Below, piece by piece: positions 34,801 through 46,900 of a stretch of 64,000 nt of DNA. Each line of letters starts with the position of its first letter. Within the stretch, counting starts at the first letter, position 1. The notes under the pieces are model-generated. The model was not told the origin of the DNA. It saw only the letters and a program-made list of their open reading frames with translations, and searched no databases. This stretch comes from Massospora cicadina (lineage: Eukaryota > Entomophthoromycota > Entomophthoromycetes > Entomophthorales > Entomophthoraceae): positions 280,161-344,160 of the forward strand of contig JAKSZP010007902.1 in NCBI GenBank assembly GCA_022478985.1. The letters are read 5' to 3'. The translations under genes were made by a program, and so were the position numbers.

Positions 34801-37800
34801 GGAGCAACTGAAGCCTTACGCTTGTCAGATGTTTGACCAAAGTTCATCAAACCAGCTAGAACTGTTTGCAGATGCGTTGTCTCTAAGAGGAGTAGAGGAC
34901 GCCCTTCCAGTGGACGCTATTATAACAGGGTACCCTAAAGTCAGCGCAGATATTATAAGTTTCCTGGGAAAACTTGAACCGCTGAATGTACATGTAGTAA
35001 ATAGCTGGCATTCATCTTACTCAGAATGCACTTACTGTGACATTGTGGTAGCCAAAACCTGAGTATGAGCTATAATTGATATGGGCGCTCCTGTTAACAT
35101 TGTCTCCACTAAGTTGGTGGTGAAGTTGTCTTTAAAACTTGATATAGACCACCAGATGGTATATGGGACCACTGGAGCAGAAACCACGGTCTCTGGGGGA
35201 GTGTATAGCGTGCTTCCCTTGCAGTTTTAATCCATTGTTGTTGTGGCTCTGATGGTAGTATTACCAAAAAGCAACTACATCTGTTGATTAAGACTGCCTT
35301 TATGTGACACTATGGGGTTGTCATTGACATGATGGAAGAGACCCTTGCTATTTTGGAACAGCAAATCCCAATTTATTTTAACTCCAGCAGAGTGCAAAAG
35401 GATTCAGTGCATATGGGACAAATCAACCTTACCTACAGCTATGGGGTGATTCCAGTGCGCTATCATCAATTAAAAAGGAAAACTCGGGCCCTTCCCCATC
35501 AGATATATGAATATCAGGGGCTATCGCTTAGAGCAGCTGGAACTATATCTATTCCCTCTGGACATCAAGTGGTAATAGACACTGAGTTAGAGGTGGAAGT
35601 GCCAGCTGGGCTCTATGGGGAGATCATTGGGCCTTATCAGCAATCGTGGCTTGAGCCCCGCATGGCTCCAGGCACCATACTTCCAGGCCATGAGGAGATC
35701 AAGATATTGATAACAAATCTTCAGAACACACCAATTCGAATCTGCTGGCATCAGGTTATAGCATATCTACATTTGAACCTAGTTGGGGAGATCAACCAGG
35801 TTCACAAGTTTGGGTCTCTGGATGAATTTGGTCTGCCCATCGAACCACATCTTGGTGTAATGGCGGTTGTACCATGGGAGAATTTAATGGGGCTATCAGA
35901 AGACCAAAAGGATTAGGTTAAAGCTTTATCCTAAAAATACAAAGGGATTTTTGATGTTGACAATCATTATTTGGGGTGCACTTAGGGGTTGTTCATTGGC
36001 TAGACACTGGGGATCATCCCCCCATCAGGTCTTAGCCAATTCTCTGATCAAGAGCAGCTGAATAAGTTATCACTGAGGAGATTGACAAGCTGCTAGAGAA
36101 GAGAATGCTCAAACTATCTAAGAGTCTATGGGCTTCACCTGTCCTAATTGTTAAAAAGAAGGATAGTACTAGCTGCATAGTAATCGACTACCAGAAGCTC
36201 AATAGTATTACCAAAAAAGACTCATACCCTCTACTGTGGATTGATGATGTACTGGATCAGTTAGGTGGAGCTCGCTACTTCTCAGCAATGGATTTGATAT
36301 ACAGTTATTGGCAAATTGAGTTTCTCGTGGCATAACAAGAAAAATGCGCCATAATCACATCCAAAGGGATTTTCCAACCAGCTTGTATGCCCCAAGAGCT
36401 GTGTAATGCCCCAGCTACATTCCAACGAGCAATGGACACCATTCTGAGCGATCTGATGCTGTCATGTGTTTTTGTGTACCTCAATAATATTAATGTTTTC
36501 TCTCACACGTTCACTGAGCACCTTACACATTTGGAAGAGGTATTTCGCTGACTGGCTGAGGCCAATATTGAAATCAAACCCTGGAAATTCCACTTCTTCA
36601 AGGATCAGCTGGAGTACCTCAGTTTTGTGGTGGACGCGACTGGGCTGAGACCTCAACCAGCCAAGATGGAAGCCATTTGGTAGATGACAATGCCATCTAG
36701 TAAATGGGACACAGGTGTTTTTGGGGATGGTGGGTTATTACCAACGCTTCTTACCCAATTTCAGTTGCATTGGAGGTCCGCTGTTTGAGCTACTAAAGAA
36801 GGATGCCATGTTTGAATGGATTTAATGGCGCCAATGTGCCTTTGATACATTTTGAATGGCACTAATTAGTGCGCCCATGTTGCGCTACCCTAATTTTAAT
36901 AAGAAATTATAGTGCAGATGGATGTGTCACTTTCTTCTGTTGGGGCGTTCTTGTCTCAGAATGACAATAAGGGGGAGGAGCACCCCGTGGCATATTGCAA
37001 GTAATAGCTTGAGTTTCCATGAATGAAATTACACTGTAACCAAGTGGGAGTGCTTAGCGGTGATTTATGTGTATAAGCAGTTTTGAGTCAACTTGTGTGG
37101 AGCAAAGTTTAAGGTTGTAACAGATCATGCATTGTTGCGCTGGTTGCAGAACCTGAGAGAGCCTGAGGGGCAGCTATCTCGATGGGCTCTTAAGCTGCAA
37201 GCTTATGACTTCAAAATTCTCCATTGACCAGAAGCAAAACACCAAAACGCCAATTGCTTATCCAGATTGCCAACAATTACAGTTACGGCAGATCTAAGCA
37301 ACATAAAGTTTGACAAAATGCTCAGCAGAAAGTATAATGATGAACCGCCTCAAGTTATCAAGTTACTAGACAGACTCAGGACCAATACGTTTCAGAAAAA
37401 TGGGGAATTGTATAAGCGAATAGGGGACACTACCATTAATATCCCCAGGCCTTCTATCAGACCAGTATTATCATGAGCACACACCAAGCAGTTGGCCATG
37501 GTGGAGTCCAAAAGACTCTTAAATTGTTGAGACCGCAGTATTATTAGGAAAGCATGCAATTTGACGTGCTTGAGACCCTGTCCTGCTGCCATCAGTGCCA
37601 GGTGGAGAAGCCGTTCTGCCAGAAGACATCATACCAGTTAGTAAAACCTCACTTTGCTTGTCATACAGTCTCTATTGATGTCTTGGAACCTCTGCCAACT
37701 GCAGCTAACTGGTATAAATATATTCTGGTGACAATTGACCACTTGACCTGGTGGGTTGAGGCGCAGGCCATTCAGGATCTGGGGGCAGTTACTGTGGCTA

Positions 37801-38506
37801 AGTTTGTGATGGGTTGCATCACTCAGCATCGCAGCTGCCCACAGTTTATTCTTACTTACAATAACACTAATTTTACCTCTCACATACTTCCCAAGCTCAA
37901 TGAATTAATGGCCATCTGCAGGGTCCTAACAACTCCATATCACCTTGAGTCTAACGGAATGGTTGAACAGGCCAACGGGACCCTGGTGAACATACTACAG
38001 AAGTTGGTGACAGATAGGCCCTCCAATTGGAGTACCCTCCTTTTCACCGCAGTGTTTTCCTACAATATTAGCTACCATTCTGCCACGGGGAAAAGCCCCT
38101 TCCAATTGCTTTACAGATGGAACCCTTCTCTGCCTGCGCTTTTATATGCCTGTGTAGAGGACAATAGCAGAATGGATACGCAACACTATCTAACTGCCCT
38201 AGAAAATATGATAATTAAATTATAAACTGAAGTGTACTTGTTCAGCTTAGCCAAGAAAATCAAAAACCAGGCTGCTGATCAGGTACGGCAAAGTGGCCTA
38301 GAGCAGTTCAAAGATGGAGATATGGTGCTATTTCATGATCAGCACAGATTTGGGCGGAAGCACAAGCTCGCAAATATTTGGATTAGGCCATTTGAGATAA
38401 TAGAAAAAATGGGTGTTGTCACTTATACTATTAAGGATCCTGTGAGCGGTCAGATTATAAATTGATTGCACATGAAATTCCTTCAGCCATATAAGCAGCA
38501 ATAGAG
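34801..38506 (+). pseudogene. C pol, broken, catalytic residues lost
   Basis: The protease has DMGAPVNIVSTKL (DMGA at 35078-35089, usually DTGA). A long spacer frame (35329-35916) precedes RT at 36105-36660 with SPVLIVKKKD, FSAMDLIYSYWQI and YLNN at 36477-36488 in place of YLDD, so both catalytic Asp are Asn. RNase H shows MDVSLSSVGAFLSQ near 36920. Integrase (37554-38465) has CCHQCQ, TIDHLTWWVEA, LTYNNTNFTS (Asp replaced by Tyr) and SNGMVEQANGTL. No chromodomain follows. Pol ends near 38506. Confidence 0.87.
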
Positions 38507-38599
38507 CATCTCCAAAAAAAGAACAAAACAAAACAAAGACAAAAACAAAATAAAACACAAATGATGATGAAAATGATGATGATTGCACAAAACAATCTT

Positions 38600-39805
38600 A
38601 AATGAGTTTTAACTATGTTTATTTGGGGTTGCTGCTGGAGGTCTTTTGCTTTGATGACTTTGTCTTCCCATCTTTTTTCAGCTTCTTGCAGTGTACCTTT
38701 TGTTTTGACCAATAGTACCTTCATTTCTTCCACCGCTTTGAGGGTGCCATGGTTTCTATGGACTCTTCTGGGGTTGGGGTGGAGGCGGAGGCTGCTGAGG
38801 TGAGAGTGAGGGCTGACATCCGCCCAGGGGCCACTGCGCTATTCTGAGGAGGGGAGGCCAGTGTGGTGGGACTGGAAAAGGAGGATGGACTGGGGTTCCA
38901 TGGCAACAGGCGAGGTGGTGAAAGATCAGCTGGTTGATTGAGTCAAAACTGTTCTTGTCCCACTAGGAGAAAAGCCCACAGCCACATTTGTTGATGGTCC
39001 TGGGAATTCAACAAGTAAGCAAGCAGAGGAGAGGAGTCATAAGGGCTGGTGAATAAGCAGGTGAGTTCCAGATTGAGGGGAAAAGGCTGCGCCCAGCGCC
39101 AGGAAATCTACAAGGAAATCCTCCATGCTTGGATATGCCATCAGAAAAGGAGCTGTTGCAGTGAATGCCACTTGCTGGGCCCACTCAAGGGCTGCCCAGT
39201 GCAGCTTTATTCCTGACCCTAAAGTGGTTGTGGGATGCAAAATTAGGTTACCTTAGAGTGCCATGCTAGGAAGGTACTGCAATGGATATTTGGCACTGAG
39301 GGCAGTGAACGCCGCGGTGACCCCAGAGTGAAGGCGAGCTAGACGGTTGTTGCAGAAATTTACCCCCAGGGACCAGAAGTGGGTAGGAGCGAGGAGAAAA
39401 AACCCCAACCAGCTGGCTATCACCCACTGCATGAAGTACAGCATCCGCTGAACAGAAAGAGCTGCAGGATGAGGCTCAGCAGGAGATGGAAGCACTAGGA
39501 AATTAAAGCCACTTGCCAGGAGCTGAACTGCTTCATTATACAAAGGTCCCCAGCTCCACTCCCCTCCCCATTGTAGCTGGGCCACTATGTCCCAAAAGGG
39601 GGCGTGCCAGAAAGCCAAATGGCCGACGATTTTGAAGGAGCTCTTCCTGGGTTAGAACAGTTGTAAGGTCCACGTCAGCCTTATCCTCATCAGCTGGGGA
39701 AAGAGGAAACTGGGAAAGAGGGATGTGGCCTGGGTCAGGCAACTCTGCACCAAGCCACATATGGAAGAAGAAATTAAAATCACAGACCCTTGGCTGTTGG
39801 CACAT
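38600..39805 (-). pseudogene. Antisense ORF in C, domain shared with the ORF1-only element
   Basis: Opposite to pol, between pol and the right LTR. Readable pieces start MCQQPRVCDFNFFFHMW (39805) and go on with WDIVAQLQWGG, GFNFLVLPSPAEPHP, RLARLHSGV and LHPTTTLGSGIKLHWAA. A charged helix (EEMKVLLVKTKGTLQEAE) sits near 38700. The order of WD-hydrophobic, GF.F..LP..E..P, A.L and P.T....I.L matches the C-terminal part of the protein in 48593-50485 by eye. It may be an inserted LINE-related piece rather than a C gene. One frameshift lies near 39630 and one stop near 39255. Confidence 0.5.
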
Positions 39806-40130
39806 GATAGTTTGAATGGCATTGAGGAAAAAAGAGATGTACAGATTATCGTCCAGTCAAGGATGGTGATGTCACAAATCTATATGACTAGATGACAAGC
39901 TACAATTATGACCAACAAATCATTGGAGGAATTCCGCCAAAGTTCAATGGACAAAATCTGCTGAGGCTGTTTCAGAGCTATAAGTATTCAATTGCCTTAG
40001 GATGAGGCGATATTGGGTTATAACATGTCATTCTCAGATTGACTTCAAAATAGGGCAATAAGGAGATGTCAATATTTGACAAAAAATAATTTGGATTACC
40101 TCAAATCAGGGCAATAAAATTAAAGAATAA

Positions 40131-40429
40131 CGGGGGTGGAAGGCGAGTCAGTAGGGCATATGGCTACCAACCTGAAGGTTGTGGGTTCAATTCCCACCCT
40201 TTGCATATCGATTGGGGTGTCATCCAAAGGAAGCTATTGGCGGTTAGTAGGTCTAATAACACGAAAACCTTACCCATGATGTAACCAAAAAAATTTGAGT
40301 CTTTATCAGGAGGTGGAAAAACTTTCTTTGACAGAGTTGACCCTGTTCAGGTTTCATGTTGTTTCTTTCTTTAGTTTCTTTCTTTTGGTAATGCCTGTCC
40401 CCTGGTTGGCTTGCCTCAGTTAAATGAAG
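40131..40429 (+). mobile_element. tRNA-derived SINE (copy a)
   Basis: The head looks like a tRNA gene: an A-box-like GGCGAGTCAGTAGG and a B box GGTTCAATTCC near 40174. The 3' end is GTCCCCTGGTTGGCTTGCCT plus an A-rich tail. TTAAAGAATAA at 40120-40130 and 40430-40440 is the target duplication. Confidence 0.8.
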
Positions 40430-40440
40430 TTAAAGAATAA

Positions 40441-40729
40441 TGAGGAGAGGATACCCTAGTGGTAGAGTATGGACCCTCTACCACTCCTCCCCAAGTTTGA
40501 TCCTGGTAATGGACTTTGGGTAGGGGACAATTTTGACTGTGTTGGTTTTGCACACCAATGCCCCGAACCAAGATAGTGAATAGCAAAGGCGGTCCATGGA
40601 GTTCCTGGCCTATCATACACCATGCATGGAGGTTTTCCAGGTTTTATCCTCCTTTCCCATTTTCTTCACTTCCCTAATTGGTGCAGTCTTGTCCCCAGGT
40701 TGGCCCACCTCAAATAAAATATAAAAAAA
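40441..40729 (+). mobile_element. tRNA-derived SINE (copy b)
   Basis: A different tRNA-like head (ACCCTAGTGGTAGAG, then AAGTTTGATCCTGG as B box) joins a 3' end GTCCCCAGGTTGGCCCACCT, close to that of copy a and of the minus-strand SINEs. TAAAGAATAAC at 40730-40740 is the third copy of the target sequence, so the two SINEs landed next to each other. Confidence 0.78.
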
Positions 40730-41088
40730 TAAAGAATAACAAGCCAAAACCAATGAGAATATGTCAGAACAAATAAACTAAGTGGAAGAGTTGGTACTAA
40801 CTGAGGTCGCTGGTATATCAGCGAGATGAGAGAATTGACAGGAGGAGGTTTTTTATAAGGAAGAAAGAAGGAAATAAGAGGGAGAAGATTAGAAGAGATC
40901 CACCGAGATTATTATATTAAAATAAAGAAGTATTTTAGGGAAATTGCTCCCTTTTCATTATAACTGTTTGTTTACAAGTGTTTCAAGGAACCAACATTCT
41001 TCATATCATTTGTTCCAATTGTTCAGTGGGCGTAACCCTGTGCAAAAACCCTTTGGCGGATATAGAGGGAATTTCCAAAATTACAACA

Positions 41089-42534
41089 AGTACCAAACTT
41101 TTATCCACAAATAGGGTTTCTGACCTCCGCTGTACCCAAGGGAAGAGTGAGCTTTCATGATAGCAGGTACTCGCTCCAAATGTCAAAGATAGGGCAAACA
41201 ATTTACCTAACTTTATTATATAACTTCCCACTCTTCAAATTTGTGTTGCGTAAGTGTTATATTAACATTTTTAACATGTTCATCTGCATCGTCCTAAGCA
41301 CCAGGGTTCATAAGGAGGTCATACAATATTTCAGCTTCACTACTATCTAAGTGAAGGGTAGGTAAATGAGTTAAACTATCAACATTTATATGTCGAGTCC
41401 AAGCTCAGTGTTTAATATTCATATCATGATGTTGGAGCTTCAATGCTGTTAAATTTCTGGATTTGTTTATTCTTTTCTGATAATAGCTTGCTTCAGCCTC
41501 CTTTATCAACTGCACAGGTTCCTTGTATGTGCTTTGTTTGAACTGTTAATATATTAAATTGGGCAGTAATAGTATGAAGTACATTAACCTAGTTGAGCTT
41601 CCTTTAGCCAAGATAACTATTGGTTCCACCACTAAACTGAGGCTTGTCCTAAAGCTTAAATTCATCTGGAACATTGATAGGGATTTTTCTCTCTTCAGAT
41701 AGAACTTACCTAGTATTGGGATCAGTGGTTCTTCTTCCCTTTCACCATGGAGAGTTTGCAGAGATAACAATAAAAGACAAAGAGATTTCTTACCCTTTCA
41801 GTTCCAGTCTCAAGATCAAAGCGTCAAATTACTAAATTACTTAATCTAAAATTATCTTTATTGGTAGATATTTATCTGATTTAGTAAGAAAAATGCAAAG
41901 GAATTATAAAAGGGGATTTTGCGCACAACTCTTCTGTTGGCGCTTTAATTGGAAATGGTGGCTATTGCTGATGAATTAACCATCCAGGGTTGCATAAAAT
42001 GATTATCTTTCTCATTAGTTTTAGGCATATTATCCTGCTGATTTCAATGTGACGCCTTTTGGGTTAAAATGAAGAACGTGACCAAAAAGCCTTTGCTCAA
42101 ACCATCAAGTTACTTTTATTTAGTTAAAACTGCTTAGGTAATGGGTCTTATACCCATAAACAACAGGTTATGATCTAAAAATTTAACTCACAAGTTGCTT
42201 TATCACAATCAGCATCACTTGCCTAGAAACTTATAAACCCTTAGTTGATCAACAACTAAACCTATTCAACTTTTACAAGTTAATTAAGTTATCAATAATA
42301 AAAACTGACAACCTAATCGTTTTTATTTTTCGTGATTTCCCCTGACAAAACATTGGCAATCTATAGGATCAAAACCTGGCAAATTACTAAATATTTGTTC
42401 AGTATAATACTCTGAACAATAGCTATTGTGGGTAATTGTTAACTCCCACATCCACTAGTAGGATGAAACTCCTAGTGTACAATCAGATGTATTATAATCA
42501 ATTAAGCTGGGTAATGTGTGCATATTGAAAATTC
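41089..42534 (-). pseudogene. B1 integrase N-terminal region with an unidentified insertion
   Basis: 41094-41455 aligns on the minus strand with B2 at 58690-59020. B1 homology resumes at about 42505 (TTCATATTTTGTACCCATTT against B2 59060). The intervening kilobase is not B2-like. On the plus strand near 42044 it has NVTPFGLK, resembling an RT motif, so it may be a scrap of another element. No clear edges or target duplication were found. Confidence 0.6.
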
Positions 42535-43182
42535 AACAAAGTCCCAACAGCCCGCCATATAATAGGATCCTTCATATTTTGTACCCATTTTAAGGAGGCA
42601 TGGTTGGTAACCACAGTAAAGGTAGCTTCATATAAAAGGAAGTAATTTTTACAACAAGCAAGATGGTAAGATACTTCTTTTCTGTGACAATACCATTGCA
42701 TCTAACTTTAAAAAGCATCTTGCATAAATATAAAACTGGATGATACATTATTATAATCCAATTGAGCCAGGATGGCTTCAACAGTGTAATCAGAGGCATT
42801 GATAAACAAAATGAAAGATTTACTATAATCTGGGTGGCATAGGATAATAAGTTATTGTAGCAATTTCTTTAGCAAATCAAATGCAGCTTTTTGTTTTAAA
42901 CCCTTATAGAAAGAATTGTCCTTTGTCAATAGTCAAAAGAAGACTCATAGAGATGGGTAAACTTTGGTATTAATTGATGATAATACCCATTGTACCCTTG
43001 GGACCATCTAGTACTAAAAAAATACCCATTGTACCCAGATGCATCTGAATATATTGTAGGTTTTGAGGCGGGATTGCTTATATACTGCCTAAATTATATC
43101 TTTTAAGGATTAATCCCTTTCTGGGAGGTAGCATGACCAAGGAAATTTATTTTTGGAAAAGGTACACTTTATGGTTAAAACT
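42535..43182 (-). pseudogene. B1 RNase H and RT 3' part
   Basis: The minus strand shows TNHASLKWVQNMKDP (42498-42701), identical in type to B2 NHASLKWLQNMKDP. The part toward 43180 aligns with the B2 connection near 59440-59620. A 23-bp LINE tail interrupts it at 42998. Confidence 0.78.
42998..43020 (+). mobile_element. 23-bp LINE 3' tail
   Basis: TTGGGACCATCTAGTACTA plus A residues equals the last bases of the LINE at 33203. It is flanked by a perfect 16-bp duplication AATACCCATTGTACCC (42982-42997 and 43021-43036). Confidence 0.92.
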
Positions 43183-44140
43183 TTGTTAGAAAATTGACTG
43201 TAACCTCTGCTAGTTGGCAGGCCAACCAGTATGAAGACTGATCAGCCCTTGTCATTTCATTTTAGGTGACGGGGCCAGCAGCATCAGCTGACCCCTTAGC
43301 ATGTCACTCATGCCATTTGGGAATCCTCTAGCCTAACCTCCAACCAAAAAATAAATAATAAACTTAAATTAAAAGGTAGCTTAGACAAAGGGAGATATTT
43401 TTTAAAAGGGAAGCGCCAGGTATTTATACAATTTACAAAATGGCTACTGCACCCTCCACCAACCTATTGGTTTTCTGCTGGACCTTCCATCCAACCATTC
43501 TTTTTTCAACCTTCTGCTGAGCTACTCTCTCTCTGGAATTGACCCTCTCACCCCATCCTACCTAATGTACAAGTTAGTTTTGGTTCATCTTCAGCCTTGA
43601 GTCACCAGTAAGATATATAGTTTATTATAACAAATAGATACTGAATGTAAATTTGACTTAATATTAATGTACCAGAAACAGCTTTGGTTGCTCAGGTAAA
43701 TTGGTATATATTAGCTTCACACTGACACATATTTTGATTCATTATAATCAAATTTTTGGATTGTCTTTATCAGTTAATTGATTATTTTAGATGAGGCGCC
43801 AGAAACAACCTCAGCCACCTTAAACTCAAATTTGTCAGGTTCCACCAGCATTTACTTGAATAAACCCAAATGGATTATCCTCAGCTATTAGTCACTAGTA
43901 ATCCTTATACCAACTTGGGCCAGCAATTGACTCCTCCCAATCCTATTTCCAAACTTGGCGGAATACTTGGATTCACCTTGACCCAATTTGGGGAGCAACT
44001 ACTAGCAATCACCTAATAATCACAAAATTTAGCCAATAAGTCATTCCTCCAGGATTGGCCTAATTCATCTTAAATCTGCTTAAATCATTGGAGAAATCCA
44101 TCTGGTTAATTTTATGACAAACTTAGTATTAGAATTACAA
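43183..44140. mobile_element. Unidentified insertion in B1 RT, about 950 bp
   Basis: B1 homology to B2 stops at about 43182 and resumes at about 44145. The edges carry TTAAAACTTTGTTAG and TTAAAACTTCTTTTAG, an imperfect 15-bp duplication of the LINE type. A plus-strand frame near 43871 reads MDYPQLLVTSNPYTNLGQQL, which I do not recognise. Confidence 0.5.
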
Positions 44141-46900
44141 AGGCATTAAAACTTCTTTTAGATGAGTCAGATGTGTGAAAAAGCTTTAAAAAAGTTATAT
44201 GTCGTCAAGATAATCAATAGCAAAATTTAGCTTAAGATCCTGTAGGATATGATTCATTGATTGGTGTAATAATGCAGGTGCAATACACAACCCCTGAGGT
44301 AATTGAGTTGGCTAAAATAAGCCCATACTGAAAATGATAGCACATTTTTCTAATTTTGAGGGAAGGGTTCATTTTCCAAATATGCTGGCCAAGTCCAGAT
44401 TTAAAAAAAAATCTGAAGCCAGAGATAATGCAAGAGCATCATCAATGTGAGAGATAGGATAACTATATTTTATTGAGGTTGCTAAATTTTATGGTAGTTC
44501 ATGACTACTAAATGACCTTCATTTTTTAATAAGCAATAGAGGAGACGCTTAAAGGCTTTGGGAAGATTTTAGTTTCTAGCGCTTAGTAACTGTTTGAGCT
44601 CTGTCCTCATTTGTTGCTCTTCAATTTTTGATTTAAGATAAGGCTCAGTTCAGATAGGACTGGCTCACCAAAATCAATTATGTGGCTACAATTCTTCATG
44701 TGTCTATAATCAGTATCAAATTTAGAGAAGTTATCACTGTGAGCATAAGTTAAGGAGTGAACTTTTTCAAGATTATTAAGGGTTAGTTTATCTAAAATAT
44801 GAACGTTAGGCAAATTATATAATAATTTATCAGTAGGTATGCCCATATCTAACATAGACCCAATAAAGTGAATTTTTACATTACCCTCAATTAGCATTAG
44901 CAGGCCTTTTCCTATCTCCTGATGTTTTTTCACAATAATGTCTTTATTAGTGAGATTCCCCAATACTATATTGATAGGTCACTGGTAGGTGGAGTCTAGT
45001 AAACCAGGCAATACTCAAGGCTTTAAAGGGCTATCTCTCAAGGATGGGTGTTAGATGAAATTAGCAATTTTTGGGGATTTGTAAAGTAGTTCTTAGTGAT
45101 AATCATTTGTTGTTCACCAGATTTGATTACTATCTTTTTGGAGGCATAAGAAGGAATACCATATAAAGCTTTCACTGAATCAGGCAATTTCTTTTATTTT
45201 TCCCAGATGTTGTGGAATGAAAAGATAATGCAGAATAAGGGTACTCAACCAAGAAAGAGTATTTTTGTTGGATCTTTATTGTTTAATATCAGAGAAACCT
45301 CATAATTAATCAAGAAGAGATAACCCTAATTTATGTTGATGATTCCATCATGCTCAATCATAAATTGAGTGCTTATAAGCATACCATAATATTGTTATCC
45401 AAGGCCACAGCAGGTGCTGACAGGTTAATCTTCTCAATTTTACTAGGTAAAGATGAATATGCCATGATAGCGCAATTGTTGTTTGGACCAGCAGTTCCAT
45501 ACCCTTTTGAGTATTCCAAGTCATGCGCCAACCTAATCATCTTGATAAGCTTTGATGAGATTACATTGATTTGGAACCAGTGTCAAGGATGGTCATAACC
45601 CATACCCTTTGGATGACGACCTCTACCCTAGTTATAGTTTTACCAAATTTAGGAGGGAGAGCAAAAACTTCCTTAAGATGAAACATGGAGTAAGTTTTCA
45701 AGCTGTCTCAGGATATCTCTCCTTGATTGATTACAAGCTATGGACATGCTGAATAGGTTAGATCAACAAGCCAATGAACTGGTTGGCATCAATAATGGTA
45801 TCAATAACCTCACAGACACCCCCAGATCCTGACTAAGATAAGTTTCCTCAGGTATCTTGGCCTTATTTACACCTCCAGCATTCAACATATCTGCAAATTT
45901 TGATTTCAGCTGGCGCCCCTAATACAGTATATCCAACCTTTCCATAGCCCCTTCAGATTCTTCATCAGAGTGGTTATTTATATAAGTTAGATAAGCAATA
46001 GAAGAGGGGCCAGAGTCAGGCACATCAGATTCATCAGCTTTATTCTTATATCAAAACATGTTAAAGTGCCACACCTTGTTGCAGAAGGTGCCATTATGGC
46101 ACCCAGTTGGCTTAAGCTTTGGATTATAAATGGTTAATACTTGGGGTTTTGACACAACTCCTTGGGTAGCCTCAAGTTTATGAAAATTTTCCACCTCTAG
46201 CAGAGCCTCTTTGATATAGTGAACATTTCATAAAGAGTGTTTCACTGAACTAAGGTGCATTAAAAAGGAAGGATGAGAAGCCAATTCAGTCATAATGGCA
46301 GCAACGGCGTCATCAAGAGTTAACATCTTAGAAGCTAACAGCGTTTGGGCTTCAATGTAGAACCAATTAGTGAAGGTGACAACCAATTCTCCCTTTTGCA
46401 TGCTAATATACATAAAGGCATGTTTCCTAAATTAAACTCTGCTTTGAGCCAAATTCATCAAAAGGTGCTTTCTTAACCTTCACTCAGGTACCAAAGATCT
46501 CCATATGAAAAACCATTACTTCTTGGGTCATGCAACTTAGGCAAGAGAGGATGTGCTTTCTGGCAAATGATTATATCTTCTATGGAATATTTGTAGATGT
46601 ATAAAAATGAGGCAATGCTACCCTCATATGGGGTAAACTTGTTCTTAAATATAGGTTTAAAGGTGATGATGTTACTCCCAGTGAGGTCATGGACAGCAGG
46701 AGTGGACCCATGAGATTCTTGAGAGGGATGCCGTTTGAGCTTCTCAAGGTGTGACAAGGCTTTGGTTATTAATTGTTCTAAAGTGGCTGTCCTGTGTTCA
46801 TCTTCAACGGTGATGTTAGGAGGTATATCCATCTGAAAGTCCTTTACCTTAATTTTATTTAATTGATTTTGGTGTACAGGGCCCCTGTAGTGAGCATCAC
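44141..46900 (-). pseudogene. B1 gag, protease and RT N-terminal part
   Basis: Minus strand, from right to left: gag pieces at 46473-46832 (TLEQLITKALSHLEKLKR) and 46228-46413 (LTLDDAVAAIMTELASHPS, matching B2 LPLDDAIAAIVASLAAYPS); protease with TILDTGSKSM (DTG at 45577-45585); RT approach at 44607-44963 (GNLTNKDIIVKKHQEIGKGLL, matching B2 GNLTGKDMIIQNHQEIGKALL). The rest is full of stops. The primer site GTGATGCTCACTACAGGGGC occupies 46881-46900. Confidence 0.78.

Larger units (their letters stand above)
26490..41088 (+). mobile_element. Ty3/Gypsy element C with LINE and SINE insertions in its LTRs
   Basis: C runs left LTR (26490-26753 plus 33217-33563), tRNA-type primer site, gag, protease, RT, RNase H, integrase, an antisense segment, and right LTR (39870-40130 plus 40730-41088). 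The flanks are ATTAC (26485-26489) and AGTAC (41089-41093), a five-base target duplication with one change, and B1 sequence resumes right after it. Coding frames are broken and key catalytic residues are changed. Confidence 0.9.
39870..41088 (+). repeat. Right LTR of C, split by two SINEs
   Basis: 39870-40130 matches 26490-26753, and 40730-41088 matches 33217-33563. Between them are two SINE-like insertions. The LTR ends ATTACAACA at 41088, followed by AGTAC. Confidence 0.9.

Noticed and set aside
38516..38590. A-rich and ATG-rich simple sequence as a possible regulatory site
   Set aside because: Ordinary low-complexity sequence after C pol; nothing indicates a function.
40131..40205. Possible functional tRNA gene with B box GGTTCAATTCC
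   Set aside because: The arms do not fold into a clean cloverleaf by eye. It is joined to a SINE body and tail and flanked by target duplications, so it is a SINE head.
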